From Fusarium oxysporum f. sp. lycopersici 4287 (lineage: Eukaryota; Ascomycota; Sordariomycetes; Hypocreales; Nectriaceae): a DNA stretch of 64,000 bases. Made by a program: the position numbers and the translations under genes. Positions 38,486 through 50,069 of the stretch are shown in pieces. Position 1 is the first letter of the stretch. Each line of letters begins with the position of its first letter. Location of the stretch: the NCBI RefSeq assembly GCF_000149955.1, contig NC_030986.1, forward strand, positions 2,487,886 to 2,551,885, written 5' to 3'. A model generated the notes under the pieces. The model was not told the DNA's origin. It saw only the letters and a program-made list of their open reading frames with translations, and did not search any database.

Positions 38486-38739
38486 TTTGCTGCTGTTTTG
38501 AGGGTATCCTTGGAGTCGCAATATTTCCAGCCCGCCGACGAGTACCAAACAAAAATTAATTTCTGCCACTGGAAAAGTTGTCTATGCAGCCTAATACGGA
38601 AGGCGGTGATGTTGACCTCCCCCAAACCTCTTGTAAGTGGCAGATCCGTTCCTCAAGTTCTTATCGATAACCTCTGAAAAAGGTTCAGCGTCAGTCTCGC
38701 CAAAGCTTCACCTTTACCTTGGGCCCTTATGTGTTGAGA
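38486..38739. promoter_or_regulatory. Compact divergent promoter, RCL1 and PPR-like gene
   Basis: Only 254 bp separate the start codons of two genes transcribed apart, one for ribosome biogenesis and one apparently mitochondrial. A bidirectional promoter is inferred from the spacing alone. Confidence 0.55.
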
Positions 38740-41205
38740 ATGGCGGGCCGACCGCTTTTACGCGAGCTACGAAGCAGCAATGACACAATATGTCGATCTT
38801 GCCGGTTGGTAATTCGACAGCGGCCGACACAACCACGAATAGCGGCATCATATAGCACCAAAGCCACTACAAAGCGATCAATCGATGATGCTGTCACACA
38901 GAAGCCCAGCAGATTTGAGCTGCAGCAGTACATCGACCGGATCAAGTCTCTTCGAAATCCCAAGAAGGACGGAAACGAGTCATTCAGTGTGCGGTTCTTC
39001 GAGCAAGACAACAACAAGAGAACAGAACTTTCTGGAGAAGAAGCGTTCGGCGCATCACTGAACGAAGTCGATACATCCGGTCTCAAGGAAGCCCTTCTGG
39101 AAATCAAAGACGACATTGGTGGAAAGGACGAAAAAGAAGCTTTCCAGGATGTGGTCGATCAACTGGGCCCCGAATGGCAGAACATGAAGACGGCAGACGA
39201 CCTCGAGAGAATTATTGCCAAACTGGACGCATATACAGCGGCGATCGATGAGGAGATTGACAAAACCGGCGCAGACCTACCAAAAGAGCTGTTGGAGAGA
39301 CTGGACTCAGAACTTCCAGGCTTGCCAGGATTTGGAAATCTGGGTTCTCGAATAACGTTACCTCAAATTCCAGAAAAGCCATGGACAATCAACCAACGTA
39401 AAAAGATCGCTCGCCTCAACACTGCGTTATCAAAGACTGCCAGGGATTATCGCCGCGATGTCAAACTCACAACAAAGACTGTGCAAGGGGTGTTCAAGGC
39501 TTATCACTCAGCCAGACTGTCTCTGGCTCACGGCTGGAGTCATGTCCCCCTTGAAGTGTGGGATCTGCTGTGGAAGATCCTCTCAGCCGATGAGTCTGTC
39601 AACATTCATCGCCTATCACATATTGCACTTCTCGCTCGAGACATGAGCGAGGCAAATGTGACCTTGAACCCTGCTCAGCAACTCCTGACAATTGAGGCGG
39701 TCTTTGTTGATGGATGGGAGTCCAAGGCAATCGAGAACTGGAAGAGATGTCTGAGCACACTTGGTAACGAAAATGCCGAAACATTTCAAGAGTTCTGGGA
39801 GCTTGGAGTGAGGATGTATTGCCGAACAGGTGATCTGGAAGAGGCACAGCGAGCCATCAACAAACTCGTCCAAAAGCAGTCCGACCCTCGCATTCTGATG
39901 CCTTTGATTAGGACCTGGTCTGAGTTGGGCACGGAAGAGGCCCAGGGGAAGGCTTGGGCTGCATACCGTCAACTCCGCGAGCTTCTTGGAGAGGACATGA
40001 AGCTGGCCGACTATGATCAAGTTATATCCTACTTCCTGACGACACATCAGACCGAGAATGCCTTATACGCCTTCGTTGATATGATGAGCGATGGCAAAAT
40101 CGATTTGAAGAAGCAAAAATACATGCCATCAGTGGTCGCCAACAAATTCTTTTTTGGAAAGTGGCTGAAGAGGTTGATTGGTGCTGGCGATCTGAACGGA
40201 GCTCACAGCGTTGTGGAGTTTATGGGTCAAAAAGGTATTGAGCCAGCTCCTATCCAGCTGAATGGTCTCATCGCGGCTTGGCAACGGGCTGGCGGTATTG
40301 AAGATCTTGAGAAGGCGGATCAAATGGCTTGGGGCATGATTGAGACTCGAATTCAATTCGTCAAATCTCGAGGGAAATGACATGAGTTTGCAAAACGAGC
40401 CTTTAAAGAAGGACGACACACTACCTCTGCCACGAGCAACCTTGGAAACCTTCTCGCTATTAGCGGAGAACTATCGAGTGAGAGACTTACACGATCGACT
40501 GCTGATGCTCTGGGAAGCTTTCCGTGAAGCGGATATGAAGGCTGACTCCTTCATCATCAATCAGCTTCTCGAGTCCTATATCCAAGCAGGACAATCGAAG
40601 GAAGCTATAAACCTATACCTGAGGCTCGTATCGGAAAGGGAGTCGAGCCTGATCCCTATACATTTAGTGCATTATGGAAGACGCTCGCCGTCAACCGCCT
40701 GCACGTCTCAGCTGGCTTTGTACCTGATCAGGCTGAGCCCACTCGTGCCATGTTTGCCGAGACTGTCAAGTTCAGACATGTTTTCCAACCCGATGGCATG
40801 GATGGTCAGCTTGCACGCAAGATCCTACATACTTTCCGTCGTATCAAGGACAATACAGGCTTTGTTGTCGCATTGTCGACTCTCCGTGATGCTTTCGGCT
40901 TCATGCCTCCCGAAACGCTCGTTCTCGAGCTGATGTTGGAGACGACCAAGCTGACATGGGATTCGCCGACCCATCGGCGCCGTCTCATGACTGCCAAGCG
41001 AGATCTCGACCGTGGTCTTCTCTCATGGGCGGAGGGAGATGCTTCTCGTCTTGAGGGTCAGCATCGTGGCGAGGCGCTTTTTGAATATCTACAAAAACGA
41101 TATTGGCCTACTGAAGGCGACGATGCTCTCAAGAGAAAGATGTTCAAGGAGGCTGCAGAGCAGATGGGGGTGTATGATGTTTTACGAAAAGGGGCAAAGG
41201 AGTAG
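38740..41205 (+). CDS. Mitochondrial PPR-like protein, interrupted by two compensating frame breaks
   Basis: The reading starts at ATG 38740 (MAGRPLLRELRSSNDTICRS). The N-terminus is Arg/Ser/Thr-rich, consistent with mitochondrial import. Frame 1 runs to about 40377, with a charged N-terminal half and then helical-repeat sequence (YCRTGDLEEAQRAINKLVQK, GAGDLNGAHSVVEFMGQKGI). The next stretch, about 40380-40635, is coding only in the +1 frame (DSFIINQLLESYIQAGQSKE, a typical pentatricopeptide segment). It returns to frame 1 at about 40639 (GVEPDPYTFSALWKTL) and ends at 41205. The first break could be a weak 49-nt intron (GTCAAA...TTAAAG) or an extra base in GGGAAA. The second, at AAAGGG (40635-40640), has no usable intron. 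PPR proteins bind organellar RNA for processing or translation; the target is unknown. The two breaks point to sequence error or recent damage. Confidence 0.75.
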
Positions 41206-41710
41206 AGCGCGATGCATTGAAGACCGGTGCTTAGATATCCGCTGATCTACTCGAATCATGTATAATAGCATAAAAGGGCTAGGCGATGCCCACTGTAACA
41301 TTATATACTAGATATGCGCAGAAGCAGCATTCATCAAGATTTATGATAGAAGATAACATTGCATGAACGGGTACATATTACTTTGCTTCTGAGATATCAC
41401 CAGGGTCCCGAATATCCAACGAAGCATTCAAGCTTGATAAAAGAAGAAATCATAGGATATAATTCTAGAAACGCTCGTTTAAGTGCTCTGCATGTGCACG
41501 TCTACTTGGTATTAAATCAGCCCAAATAAAGCAGCAAGACACCCTGGCTAGAAAAGCCCCCCTGAGACCAAAGAGTTTCTTTTATTCCCTTTGGCTCAGT
41601 CACCCTCCTCCCTGAAGAACTCCGTCGCTATGCAATTAACCAAGAACCAATCACTCTAACCACCACTTCCATAGCCTGCCTGCCTCACTTTGTCCGGCCG
41701 CTGTCCTTCA
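41206..41710. other. Convergent 3' region
   Basis: These 505 bases lie between the stop codons of the PPR-like gene and the TAF3-like gene. I see no supported feature. Confidence 0.5.
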
Positions 41711-42461
41711 CTATGATAAGTCCATTGTATCCTGATCTATGCGATCACCCACTGAACTTAGTCCTGAATCATCGTCACTAGCATGGCCGTTTTGTTGAGG
41801 TGCTTGCTGCTGTGGAGGCTGATCTTCGTCTGGCTGCTGTTCTTCGCCGGGCGTTGGGCTGCTTTGGGGCGAGGCGCGGTTGGAGATCCATTCGGCGATG
41901 GTCGTCTCTGACCCTCCTTCGACTTGGATCTCGCCTGTGTCGTGGCCACGGCCGAGTATGGTACCGTGGTACTTGGCATCTTCGCCGGTTTTACTATGTT
42001 TCTTCTTCAAAGCTGTGAAGCCACTGTCAGCTGGGCTTTCTGGAAGCCATCCGTAGGAACCAACCATTGAGATAATCTGTAGCATCCGTCTCACCGTCCC
42101 CGCTACCGACCTCCATCATCTCCTTCATGCGCTGTCCCGCGAACCACGCTATGAACTCTTCAACTCCGCGCAAGTCCTCTTCGCCGCGCCACATCTCTTC
42201 GGTAGGTACGCGCTCTGGCATCAGCGCACCCGCGTCCTGAAGCGCCATCCGTATATCAGCGATTGTGAAGTCGGCGCTGTCGCCTTGATTATGCATCGCA
42301 TGCTGGGCAGTAGTTTGGCAGAGAAGCGACAGGTATCGGGCGGCAAGATCTGTCAGAGAGTCGAGGACCGCGGGGCGCGTGGAATGGTATCCCGTTGAGC
42401 GTAAGATCTGGAGTATGGAGGGCCGGAGAAGCGCGTGAAATAGGGACGGTGGTGTCGTCAT
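41711..42461 (-). CDS. TAF3: TAF3-like histone-fold protein (TFIID subunit)
   Basis: Two exons (42461-42065 and 42012-41711) give 232 residues. The intron has a GTTGGT donor, a GCTGAC branch-like site and a CACAG acceptor. The N-terminal 90 residues fit the bromodomain-associated histone fold: FHALLRPSILQILRSTGYHS, VLDSLTDLAARYLSLLCQTT and FTIADIRMALQDAGALMPER. The region after it contains WRGEEDLRGVEEFIAWFAGQ. The C-terminus is Pro/Gln-rich and acidic and lacks a PHD finger, as expected for the short fungal proteins. The histone fold should pair with TAF10 inside TFIID in the nucleus to support RNA polymerase II initiation. Another bromo-associated histone-fold protein remains possible. Confidence 0.82.
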
Positions 42462-43401
42462 ATTTGTCTGGCGATTGTTGTAGTTTCTATGTGTGAGAGT
42501 GAAATGGTGATCAGTTCACTGGCGGCGCTCGGCTTGCGATTGTCAAAAGAATGCGTTCGTAAGTTGATAAGTTACTGATTCTTCTTGATATCGATGTCGC
42601 GGGAGCAAAGCTGGGCCGTCATCGGTATTTAAGGCTATGGCTTCACAGCGCATACCCGAACAATGCGCCTGGAATCTACACAAAATTTATTGAAGCTTGT
42701 TGCGATGAGCTTCTCCCAAAGGTATGAAGTTGGCCCCCTTTGGGGCAAGTGCAGACCAGAGCAGAGGTGCAAGAATAGTAGGCGCGGCCTAACAATAAAA
42801 GAGTGGGGCATTTTCTATATGGCATACAGACTAGTAGGCACACGACTTACACCAGCTAGGTAGATGTTACGACAACAATGGAACGACGTAGGTAAGATTG
42901 AGAGAAACAATACAGAAGATCATGTCAACACCTTTTCTCTAGGATTTCTTAATTATGCAGTGCAGTGATTTTGATCATCTGGGCAAAAGATACGAACATA
43001 GCATTGCCATTTTTGACCTTACATTTATTACATACCTAGGGTGTCATGTATACTAATGATCAGGCTTCTTGTGATTAGGCTCATGGCAAGTCCATGGCCA
43101 CATTAGGGCCATAGCGAGCTTATGATTAAGCTTATGAGCAGCCTTGAGACAAGTGGTGCCATTATTCACAGCCTTTGGTTCTCTGTACGCTGCCATTATC
43201 TCGGAGAGCCCCCAAGATACCACGAGGGCCTTCTTCTGGTTACTGAAGAATAATAAATCGATGAAATACATAATACGATCTCCTATAATATCACGTTACG
43301 GCGTATTTCCAACCTGAAAGCTTATCAAAGTCTTCTCCTCGAAAACACAGTATGCTCCCTCATATAATACCCTAATAACATTCTCAGTAATACATACGTA
43401 T
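42462..43401. other. Intergenic region between TAF3-like and DPP V genes
   Basis: It contains the TAF3-like promoter and the peptidase 3' side. A 72-codon minus-strand frame (43271-43053) has no recognisable features. Confidence 0.45.
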
Positions 43402-45787
43402 TTATACAGTCATCCCCTCAGTCTGCTTCTCAAGCTTGGCCTCATCATCTGCGATGCCACTGTACTTGTTGATCCAATTCAGGACCTCTCTATGCCAAAC
43501 GAGTGAGTTCTCTGGCTTCAGCACCCACTACATCGATAATCAGCAAATAAATAAGATAGACCAATTGTTTCACCACTCACATGATTCTCATCGGGGAACA
43601 TGACAAGCTTGCTAGGCACTTCACGAGCCTGCAAGACATTGAACATGGCCAATCCTTCTGAGATGGGCAGTCGGTAGTCGAGTTCGTTATGAATGACCTA
43701 GATAGATGTGAGCATATTTCTTGTCGCCGCCTGGTATCATGCTTACTAGCTGAGGGGTGGACCAATTGCCAGTATGCAGAGACGGATCCCACTTCTCATA
43801 TCCAGCACGGTTCTCCCACAGTGTTCCACCGAAATCATGCTCTGGGAAGAAGAGCTCTTCAGTCGACCATTGATTCTGTGTTGAGAAGACGCCATCATGG
43901 CACACTAAAGCCTTAAACTTGCGGCCCAAATCATGGCCTTGAATCCAATCTGTCCTCATGTCAGTATAACTCCAGCAACTAATGCCCAAGAGCGTTTGAA
44001 CTCACTAATCATGTATCCACCGTATGAGGCTCCCAGAGCAACAGCTCGATCAGTATCAACATAATCAACATGATTCTTGAGATACTCAAAGCACTTCACC
44101 AGATCTTCGTATGGAGCACCTCCCCAGTGGTTGGCAATCGCATCAATATGAGCTTGCCCGTATCCAGTACTGCCGGTGGGGTTGGGGCACACAGCTATAT
44201 AGCCCTGCTCAGCGAAGATGGCCGGGTTCCAGCGAGTACTCCAATCATCTGTCCATGCTGATTGAGGGCCGCCATGTATTAGGAAGGCCAAAGGATACTT
44301 CTTGCTTTTGTCGAAGTGGGAAGGCAGCATCACAAGAGCGTGGTTATCATAGCCGGCCGACCCGGGGTACCATATCTCGGTTGCTTGAGACGTGGAGAGA
44401 CCGAATGTCTTGCCGTTTTTGGAACTGGTGGAGATCACTTTAACAACCTTGGTCTCCGGGTCCAGGACTCCGTAGCTCGAGCTCTCGATTCGCGACTTGG
44501 ATGTAATGAGAAGAGAGTCACTGCCTTCCAGAGTGTGGGCCTCAACGACAGACCCTTCTTTGTGAATGGCCTCGGGAAGATCACGAGCTTTCAGAGTATC
44601 AGATGGTAGCTTCCAAAGCATTGATCTCCCATGTTTCTCAGCCGCAACATACAGCTCAGTGTCGTCTTTTTTCCAAATAACCCAATCAGGCCTCAAATCC
44701 CAACCGCCCTCGTCATCGTCTGTCTGGTAAAACTCTTGAACGTTACTTAAGTCATCCACGTTGGGGATCAACAACAGTCTTGTCTTATCAGATTCATACT
44801 GCTGGTGCTTCATTCTAGCGAATGCCAACTTCTTGCCGTCATTGGAGAAAGTAGGGGCACTACTATAGCCGCGCAGTCGTCCAGTCTTGACGATCTGTGG
44901 CTGAGGAGGCTTGTCTGTCCAAGACCTGATGGGTACGTAGTACAGATCTGTCTTGGTGTTTCTCGCCGGGTTCAACTCTGGATCCTTAGCAACGAAGGCG
45001 ATTCCATTCTCTGAAATGTCAAAGTCCCCTGCTCCACCAAAAGGAGGGACAGGTGAGCTCAGTTGCGTACCGGCCAAGAGGTTTGTGAGCCCATCCTTCT
45101 CAAACACCCATCTACCATTTTTCTTGGTAATCACACCGTACCAAAGCGAGTTCTGGTTCTCGGTGTTCCAGGTATCCCAGTGGCGAACGAAAAGGCCAGT
45201 ATATATCTTAGCAGTTGTATATGTTTTGGGCTCGGTTGCCTGCCAATACATGTTGCCCTTGGGTGTAGTCACTGCGGAGCAAATGAACGCAACCTTGCCA
45301 TCAGATAGTGCTTTTGCCTTTGGGTTAGAGATGCTGCCTGCAAAAGATTTAATCAAGCGTGCCCTGGTACATCTGTTAGCTCCCTGGAGACGTCATGTTG
45401 CCTTTAATATATGCTCACTCGGAACCATCCAAGACATGCTGCTGGTAGAGAGATGAGCAGCCGTTATCATTTGTTCTAATCAAAGCAATCTCTTTCTCTC
45501 CAATCCAAATAGGATCGCTAACATGGGCGTCCTCGGAAACGAGATGAGAAGAGTCATCTTTGATATTGAGAACACGGATCTGGAACGACTTGGAGTGGCT
45601 CTCGAATGAGTACGACGAGATCTGAACATGTTAGCATGAGTTTGACACAACCAATTGAAGGCATTGCCAAGCTCCAACTCACCGTATAGAGAACGAGCTC
45701 CCCAGTGGAGTTTGGGACTCCAGTTGAACGACGCGGGGCCGAAATCAGCACCTCGGGTGTGAACCGCGTGGCCTGCCTCGTCATCAT
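43402..45787 (-). CDS. DPP5: S9 family prolyl oligopeptidase, dipeptidyl-peptidase V type
   Basis: Six exons (45787-45683, 45621-45419, 45372-44006, 43949-43747, 43697-43581, 43527-43402) give 706 residues. The N-terminal beta-propeller begins with [20 protein letters not shown] and continues through the propeller blades ([40 protein letters not shown]). The alpha/beta-hydrolase domain has [30 protein letters not shown], the nucleophile elbow GASYGGYM, the Asp in [12 protein letters not shown], and the catalytic His in FPDENHW. It should release dipeptides from peptide N-termini. Secreted DPP V has a signal peptide; this start ([13 protein letters not shown]) has none, so an intracellular form is inferred. 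All splice phases agree. Confidence 0.92.
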
Positions 45788-46776
45788 GGAGACAGAGAGG
45801 GAGAGAATGCGGTGCTAGTAATTGGAGGTGATGGGGAAACAACGGAGTAAAGAACTCTTGGGATATTGAAGAGAGGAGAATTAAGAACCTCTGTGTCCAG
45901 TTGACACACTCATCATACAACCAGCCCAGGTATGCAGAACACCTATAAGTGCTAGTGCCATGGGTTCCCCCTCACGACTCCTCATTCTCATGACCAGCCG
46001 CCCGCTCGGCCCCTCTCTTCCGGTGAATCCACTGCTCATGCTACCTTCCTTTACCATTAGTGCTACCTAACCTTCAAATCAAAAGTTCACAACAATACTG
46101 GCCTGGGAATTTTACTTTATTACAGTAATCTCTTTACACGCATCTATAGAAGTTGAAGGTTAATCAAGGTATAATCTCACTGCAACCGCTGCGATTAACC
46201 ACAACCGTATTTGACCGACGTCGCGGCGTCGCTTCGATCTCGTTCATGTTGACGTGGGATAGCTTAAAATGGTTTCAAGACATGACACACGGCCTAAACA
46301 TATGTAACGACAATTGGGAGACCATACACTGAACCTAACTTCACCCCTAAGGCAATTCCCAGTAACGGGAGAACTAACGTGAGGTTTATAGGCGATCTGA
46401 CACCAAGCAATTGGATCCTTACTTGTTGAGATGATGGCAGAAAAACGGACATTTTGATCTTGAGTGATAGAAATATTGAGATAACTTAGGTAGGTTGAGG
46501 ATATTCTAGGGCACGCTGGGATGAACTATGTATGCTCTTTGACGCAAACTCTTTGAGTATTCTGGTACCTCGACGGTTCCAAAATGCTTAATAACCTCCA
46601 TTAAGAATGGCATATTTTCGTGCTACTTCTAGCCTGAACCTACCATAGCCTCAGTTCCAAGCCGCCTTCTGTTTCGAGGGCGATCTATAATATGAATCCT
46701 AACGCCATCCTGACCCTACCGTTGAATCCATTCCCTGTTAAACGCCCAATCTCATGAGTACATCTTTGTACATACG
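45788..46776. other. Intergenic region between DPP V and EAF6
   Basis: It includes the DPP V promoter and the EAF6 3' UTR. I see no supported gene or RNA. Confidence 0.5.
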
Positions 46777-47433
46777 CTACTTGCGCTGCGCTCCAAAATT
46801 CGTTCGCTTCTTGCTCGTCGAAGTATCGTTTTCGCTGTCCTCGTGCTCGACCGTTTTCTTCTTCGACTTGCTTGCGTTCTTAGCCGCAGTCGAAGATGTC
46901 GGTGTCGGGTGATTCGAGGGTCCGTCTCTAAATGCGGCGGATAATGGTGTCGCGCCAGCTGGCGTCGAGCCTCCTGATCCGGGCGTGATACCCTCCTACG
47001 AAAAGCATGATTAGCATATCCTGTGTGATGCTGTAACTGATATTCATCCATACTAGATTGTTAGGTCGGTAGGAAATCGACGATCGTGAAAAGACTCTGT
47101 TCTGTTCCATCGGACCAGCCTTTCGTCGCTGTGCTGCCGCACCACTCATGCCCTTCATGTAGTTGTCGAAACCGGTGATGATGTTGCCGCTTGGTGTGCT
47201 GTCGAGGTATGCAGTCTCCTTCTGGGAGATGCTGTCTTCAACTTGTGTCTATGAAAATCTCAGCCGAATTCCAACACAGTTTACACTCAGTGGTAAATGC
47301 GCACCAAGCGTTTCTCTAGCATTCTGCGCTTCTCGACCAGATCCCGAACCCGGGCTTGCGCCTTCTTGTACTCGGACATCGTCACTTGTCCAGTACCAGC
47401 TACAGCTCCGTTTGATGGCTTTCTCTCAGCCAT
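46777..47433 (-). CDS. EAF6: Chromatin modification-related protein Eaf6
   Basis: Three exons (47433-47305, 47248-47054, 46995-46777) give 180 residues. The core is the NuA4 HAT subunit domain: a coiled coil MSEYKKAQARVRDLVEKRRM, then TQVEDSISQKETAYLDSTPS followed by GNIITGFDNYMKG. The C-terminus is Ser/Thr-rich with a basic KSKKKTVEHEDSEND segment. Eaf6 is a shared subunit of the NuA4 and NuA3 (MYST) histone acetyltransferase complexes in the nucleus. The length and motif order agree with fungal Eaf6. It is read in the same direction as tRNA-Asp, which lies upstream. Confidence 0.93.
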
Positions 47434-47710
47434 GCGCGTTGTTGTCTCGGCAGGTCGGCGTTATTGTGGTTCAATACTCGATGGATGTCCTCGTCAAAGG
47501 AGATGATGAATGGTCGCGTTTGATAACAAGAATACAAGTTAGGTTGCGATTGGATAATGCGGTGCGCTTAAAAGGAAGCGCGGGGAGCCGCGTTAGACGC
47601 TTATGTATCTCGGTTAAATCAAGGGTTTAACCACATAACAACAACAACGAAAATGATCAAGGTTGTAAATGAAGCAAAAATGAAATCCTGTGTATCGCAG
47701 GTGGCTGGAA

Positions 47711-47782
47711 CTCTCCCGCCGGGAATTGAACCCGGGTCTCAAGCGTGACAAGCTTGCATACTGACCACTATACTACGGAAGA
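47711..47782 (-). tRNA. tRNA-Asp (anticodon GTC)
   Basis: On the minus strand the 72 bases fold as a standard cloverleaf. The acceptor stem pairs TCTTCCG with CGGGAGA (one T-G pair) and the discriminator base is G. The anticodon stem CAAGC/GCTTG encloses the loop TTGTCAC, with anticodon GTC. The T arm is CCGGG-TTCAATT-CCCGG. The A box (TAGTATAGTGG) and B box (GGTTCAATTCC) are present. There is no intron and CCA is not encoded, as in eukaryotes. Confidence 0.97.
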
Positions 47783-48256
47783 TCGCCAGGTTGAACCTGG
47801 TGTAGTGAGTTCTGTGGTAGTGGAGCTCGATATGAGCTCAGATTATATCTCTGAGGCAGGGATTCGGTAGCATTCCGCTCTCCTGTCTCCAGTATGGTTA
47901 CAGATTGAACGCTTTCACTTGCTGATTATAGGTGCTCGAACTTAATAAAAGCTTCAATTTGATAGTTATGTGTGTTCTTGGTCCTCTCAATATCCTACAA
48001 AGAAAGCTTTTCTATAGGCTCCTGTTTTCCAACGCCGTAAAGTCAGTAATTGTAAACATGATTGTTATGCTCATGGCTCAAAAAGGGCTTGAAGAAATTG
48101 TTAGCTTAGGTTTCCCCAAAAGAAGACAACCTCGATCACTCTCATCCTCGTCCTGGTGGCGCAGGCGTTGCAAGGAGCAAGGTCAAATCTTAGCGAACGA
48201 AGCAAGTCAGTGATTGTGCCGGTTCAAGACACTATGGCCAACTGACCTCAGATACT
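47783..48256. other. Intergenic region upstream of tRNA-Asp
   Basis: These 474 bases lie between the tRNA 5' end and the PWI gene stop. I see nothing supported. Confidence 0.5.
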
Positions 48257-49699
48257 TCATTCGGCCGGAACCTCTGCCTCGGGTTTGGTCGGCAGGGCAC
48301 GAGATCCATCTTCAGAAACATCAGCTGAATTTTCCCGAATCCTTGATCGCGAAGAAGCTGAAGAACTATTTCGCCGTCTACTCTTAGGCGAATCTCTCTT
48401 CCTGGAGGGCTGCTGGCCACCACGTCCATGATTCGGTCGTCTTTTGGTCCTGCGGTCCGGTGACGCGCTACTGGAACGGCTGCGACTGCGGCTATAACTG
48501 CGACTTCGACTTCTACTACGGGAGTCTGATGTTCGTTCGGATCGCGATGAGGAGATGCTTCTAGCCGGCCGTCTTCGGCGAGTTACAGAACGACTCCTTG
48601 ATGAAGAGTAACGTCTGCGCTTTGGTGCGGGAGAATTTCGCTCCGAAGACAGAGATCGAGATGGACGAGCTGGCCGATCTCTCTCAGTACGTTTGTTTGC
48701 CCGACCCCGATACGTATCTCCTCTGGGTGATCGTGACCTCTTGCGTGTGTCAGCTTGTCCCCCAGGAGAGACAGGTCTTCGTCGTTGATTCGATTGATCA
48801 GTGCTTCGGGAGGCGCTGCGACTTCTTGAGCTCGGCCTGGGCGAGGCAGATTCCGAACGTGATCGAAGGGGTGATTTTCGTCGGCCTTGGTCGGCGCGTC
48901 CACCACCACGCCTTCCTCGTGGAATGTAACTATCACGCCCATATGTGTCCCTGGCATCACGGAAGCGAGGGCCAGGCGATCTTGATCGGCGACCTCCCCT
49001 CCTGAAACCTCCTCTGCCCCGGTTTTCGAAATCACGGTCACCTCGGCGCCCTTGCCAGGTATCTCCACGAGCAGCAGCCCGGTCGCGGCGGTCGCGGTCT
49101 TTCAGATCGGCTACTTCACGGTCACGGCGATCCCAGTCGTCTCGTCTCTGCTTAGCAGTTTCTGCAGCGCGGTCTGCCTCAATCTGGATCAAAAGCTATC
49201 AGGGATCGAACTGTACAGGATTAGGGGTTGGCACACCTTCTCTTGGATAAGCTCCAGCTTCTTGGCCTCGAGGAGCTCCTTAGGGACGCCTTGGGGACTG
49301 CTTTGGGCACTCAGCAATAACTTCCACAGGTCTTTGCAGAACACAGCCGTGTCCTTGTCAAGAAAACCTGTTAGTTGTATTTGCAGCGACTTGATATCCG
49401 GCTATTGTACCTATCAGCATTCTGGACTAGTCGGGGTTCGGTAAACATACGTATCGAGGTCCTTCGATGAGATTGAAGACAAGTTCGATAACCACGTCAT
49501 CTTCGCTTCCCAGGATATCGGAAATTTTGCTGGCGATCCATCTGAATGGAGGAGTTAGCACGTTGTAACACGAGGCTGGCAATCAGATCACGCACTTCTT
49601 CATGACTTGCAAATTAACCTTTTGCATGTCAACCTTCTGGCTAAACTCGGGGGGGAATCTGGTCGACTTCAAAAGTCGCGCATCTACCCCAGTGGCCAT
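48257..49699 (-). CDS. PWI-domain SR-rich splicing factor (SRm160-like)
   Basis: Four exons (49699-49596, 49541-49451, 49401-49237, 49183-48257) give 428 residues. The N-terminal 130 residues are a PWI domain: VDARLLKSTRFPPEFSQKVD, VMKKWIASKISDILGSEDDV, VIELVFNLIEGPRYPDIKSL, FLDKDTAVFCKDLWKLLLSA. The rest is a charged helix followed by about 250 residues of Arg/Ser, Arg/Gly and Arg/Asp low complexity. PWI domains bind nucleic acid, and SRm160-type proteins act as splicing coactivators in nuclear speckles. Repetitive RS coding explains several long shadow frames on the other strand. It diverges from NAS2 across a 370-bp upstream region. Confidence 0.9.
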
Positions 49700-50069
49700 A
49701 TTGGAGAAGTCGCAATAGCAGTTTGATATTGTAGTATGAAGAGACGCGTTGTTGAGAAAAAGTTGCTAGGGAAGAAAAGTGACGTCGCCAGCACAAGCTC
49801 GGAGCCTCATGCAGAATGCCGGTAGTGTATGTGCACGGACCAGTATTTTACATGGAGCGCGGGCTTCCCTACGCACACCACCAAACAGGTCCCCTGCACT
49901 TCTTTTGTTGTAGGGAGGATGTACACTGAAGAGTCCTGAAAGCTCCGTCTAAGCGGCGTCACCCTTCGCAGCCTGGGACAAAGACGTCTTCACATTCAAC
50001 CCTTTTTGCTGACAACATAGGAAGCTCTCCGTTTCAAAAACTTTACTTGTCTGTGTCTCCATTCCAACA
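49700..50069. promoter_or_regulatory. Divergent promoter, PWI gene and NAS2
   Basis: The 370 bp between opposing start codons should hold both promoters. No specific element was assigned. Confidence 0.5.

Noticed and set aside
47932..48213. 93-codon plus-strand frame upstream of tRNA-Asp
   Set aside because: It shows no recognisable features; the hydrophobic-then-basic composition is typical of random AT-rich sequence.
48598..49444. Plus-strand frames opposite the PWI/SR protein
   Set aside because: They are shadows of the RS-rich coding sequence and 3'-flanking introns, with no independent support.
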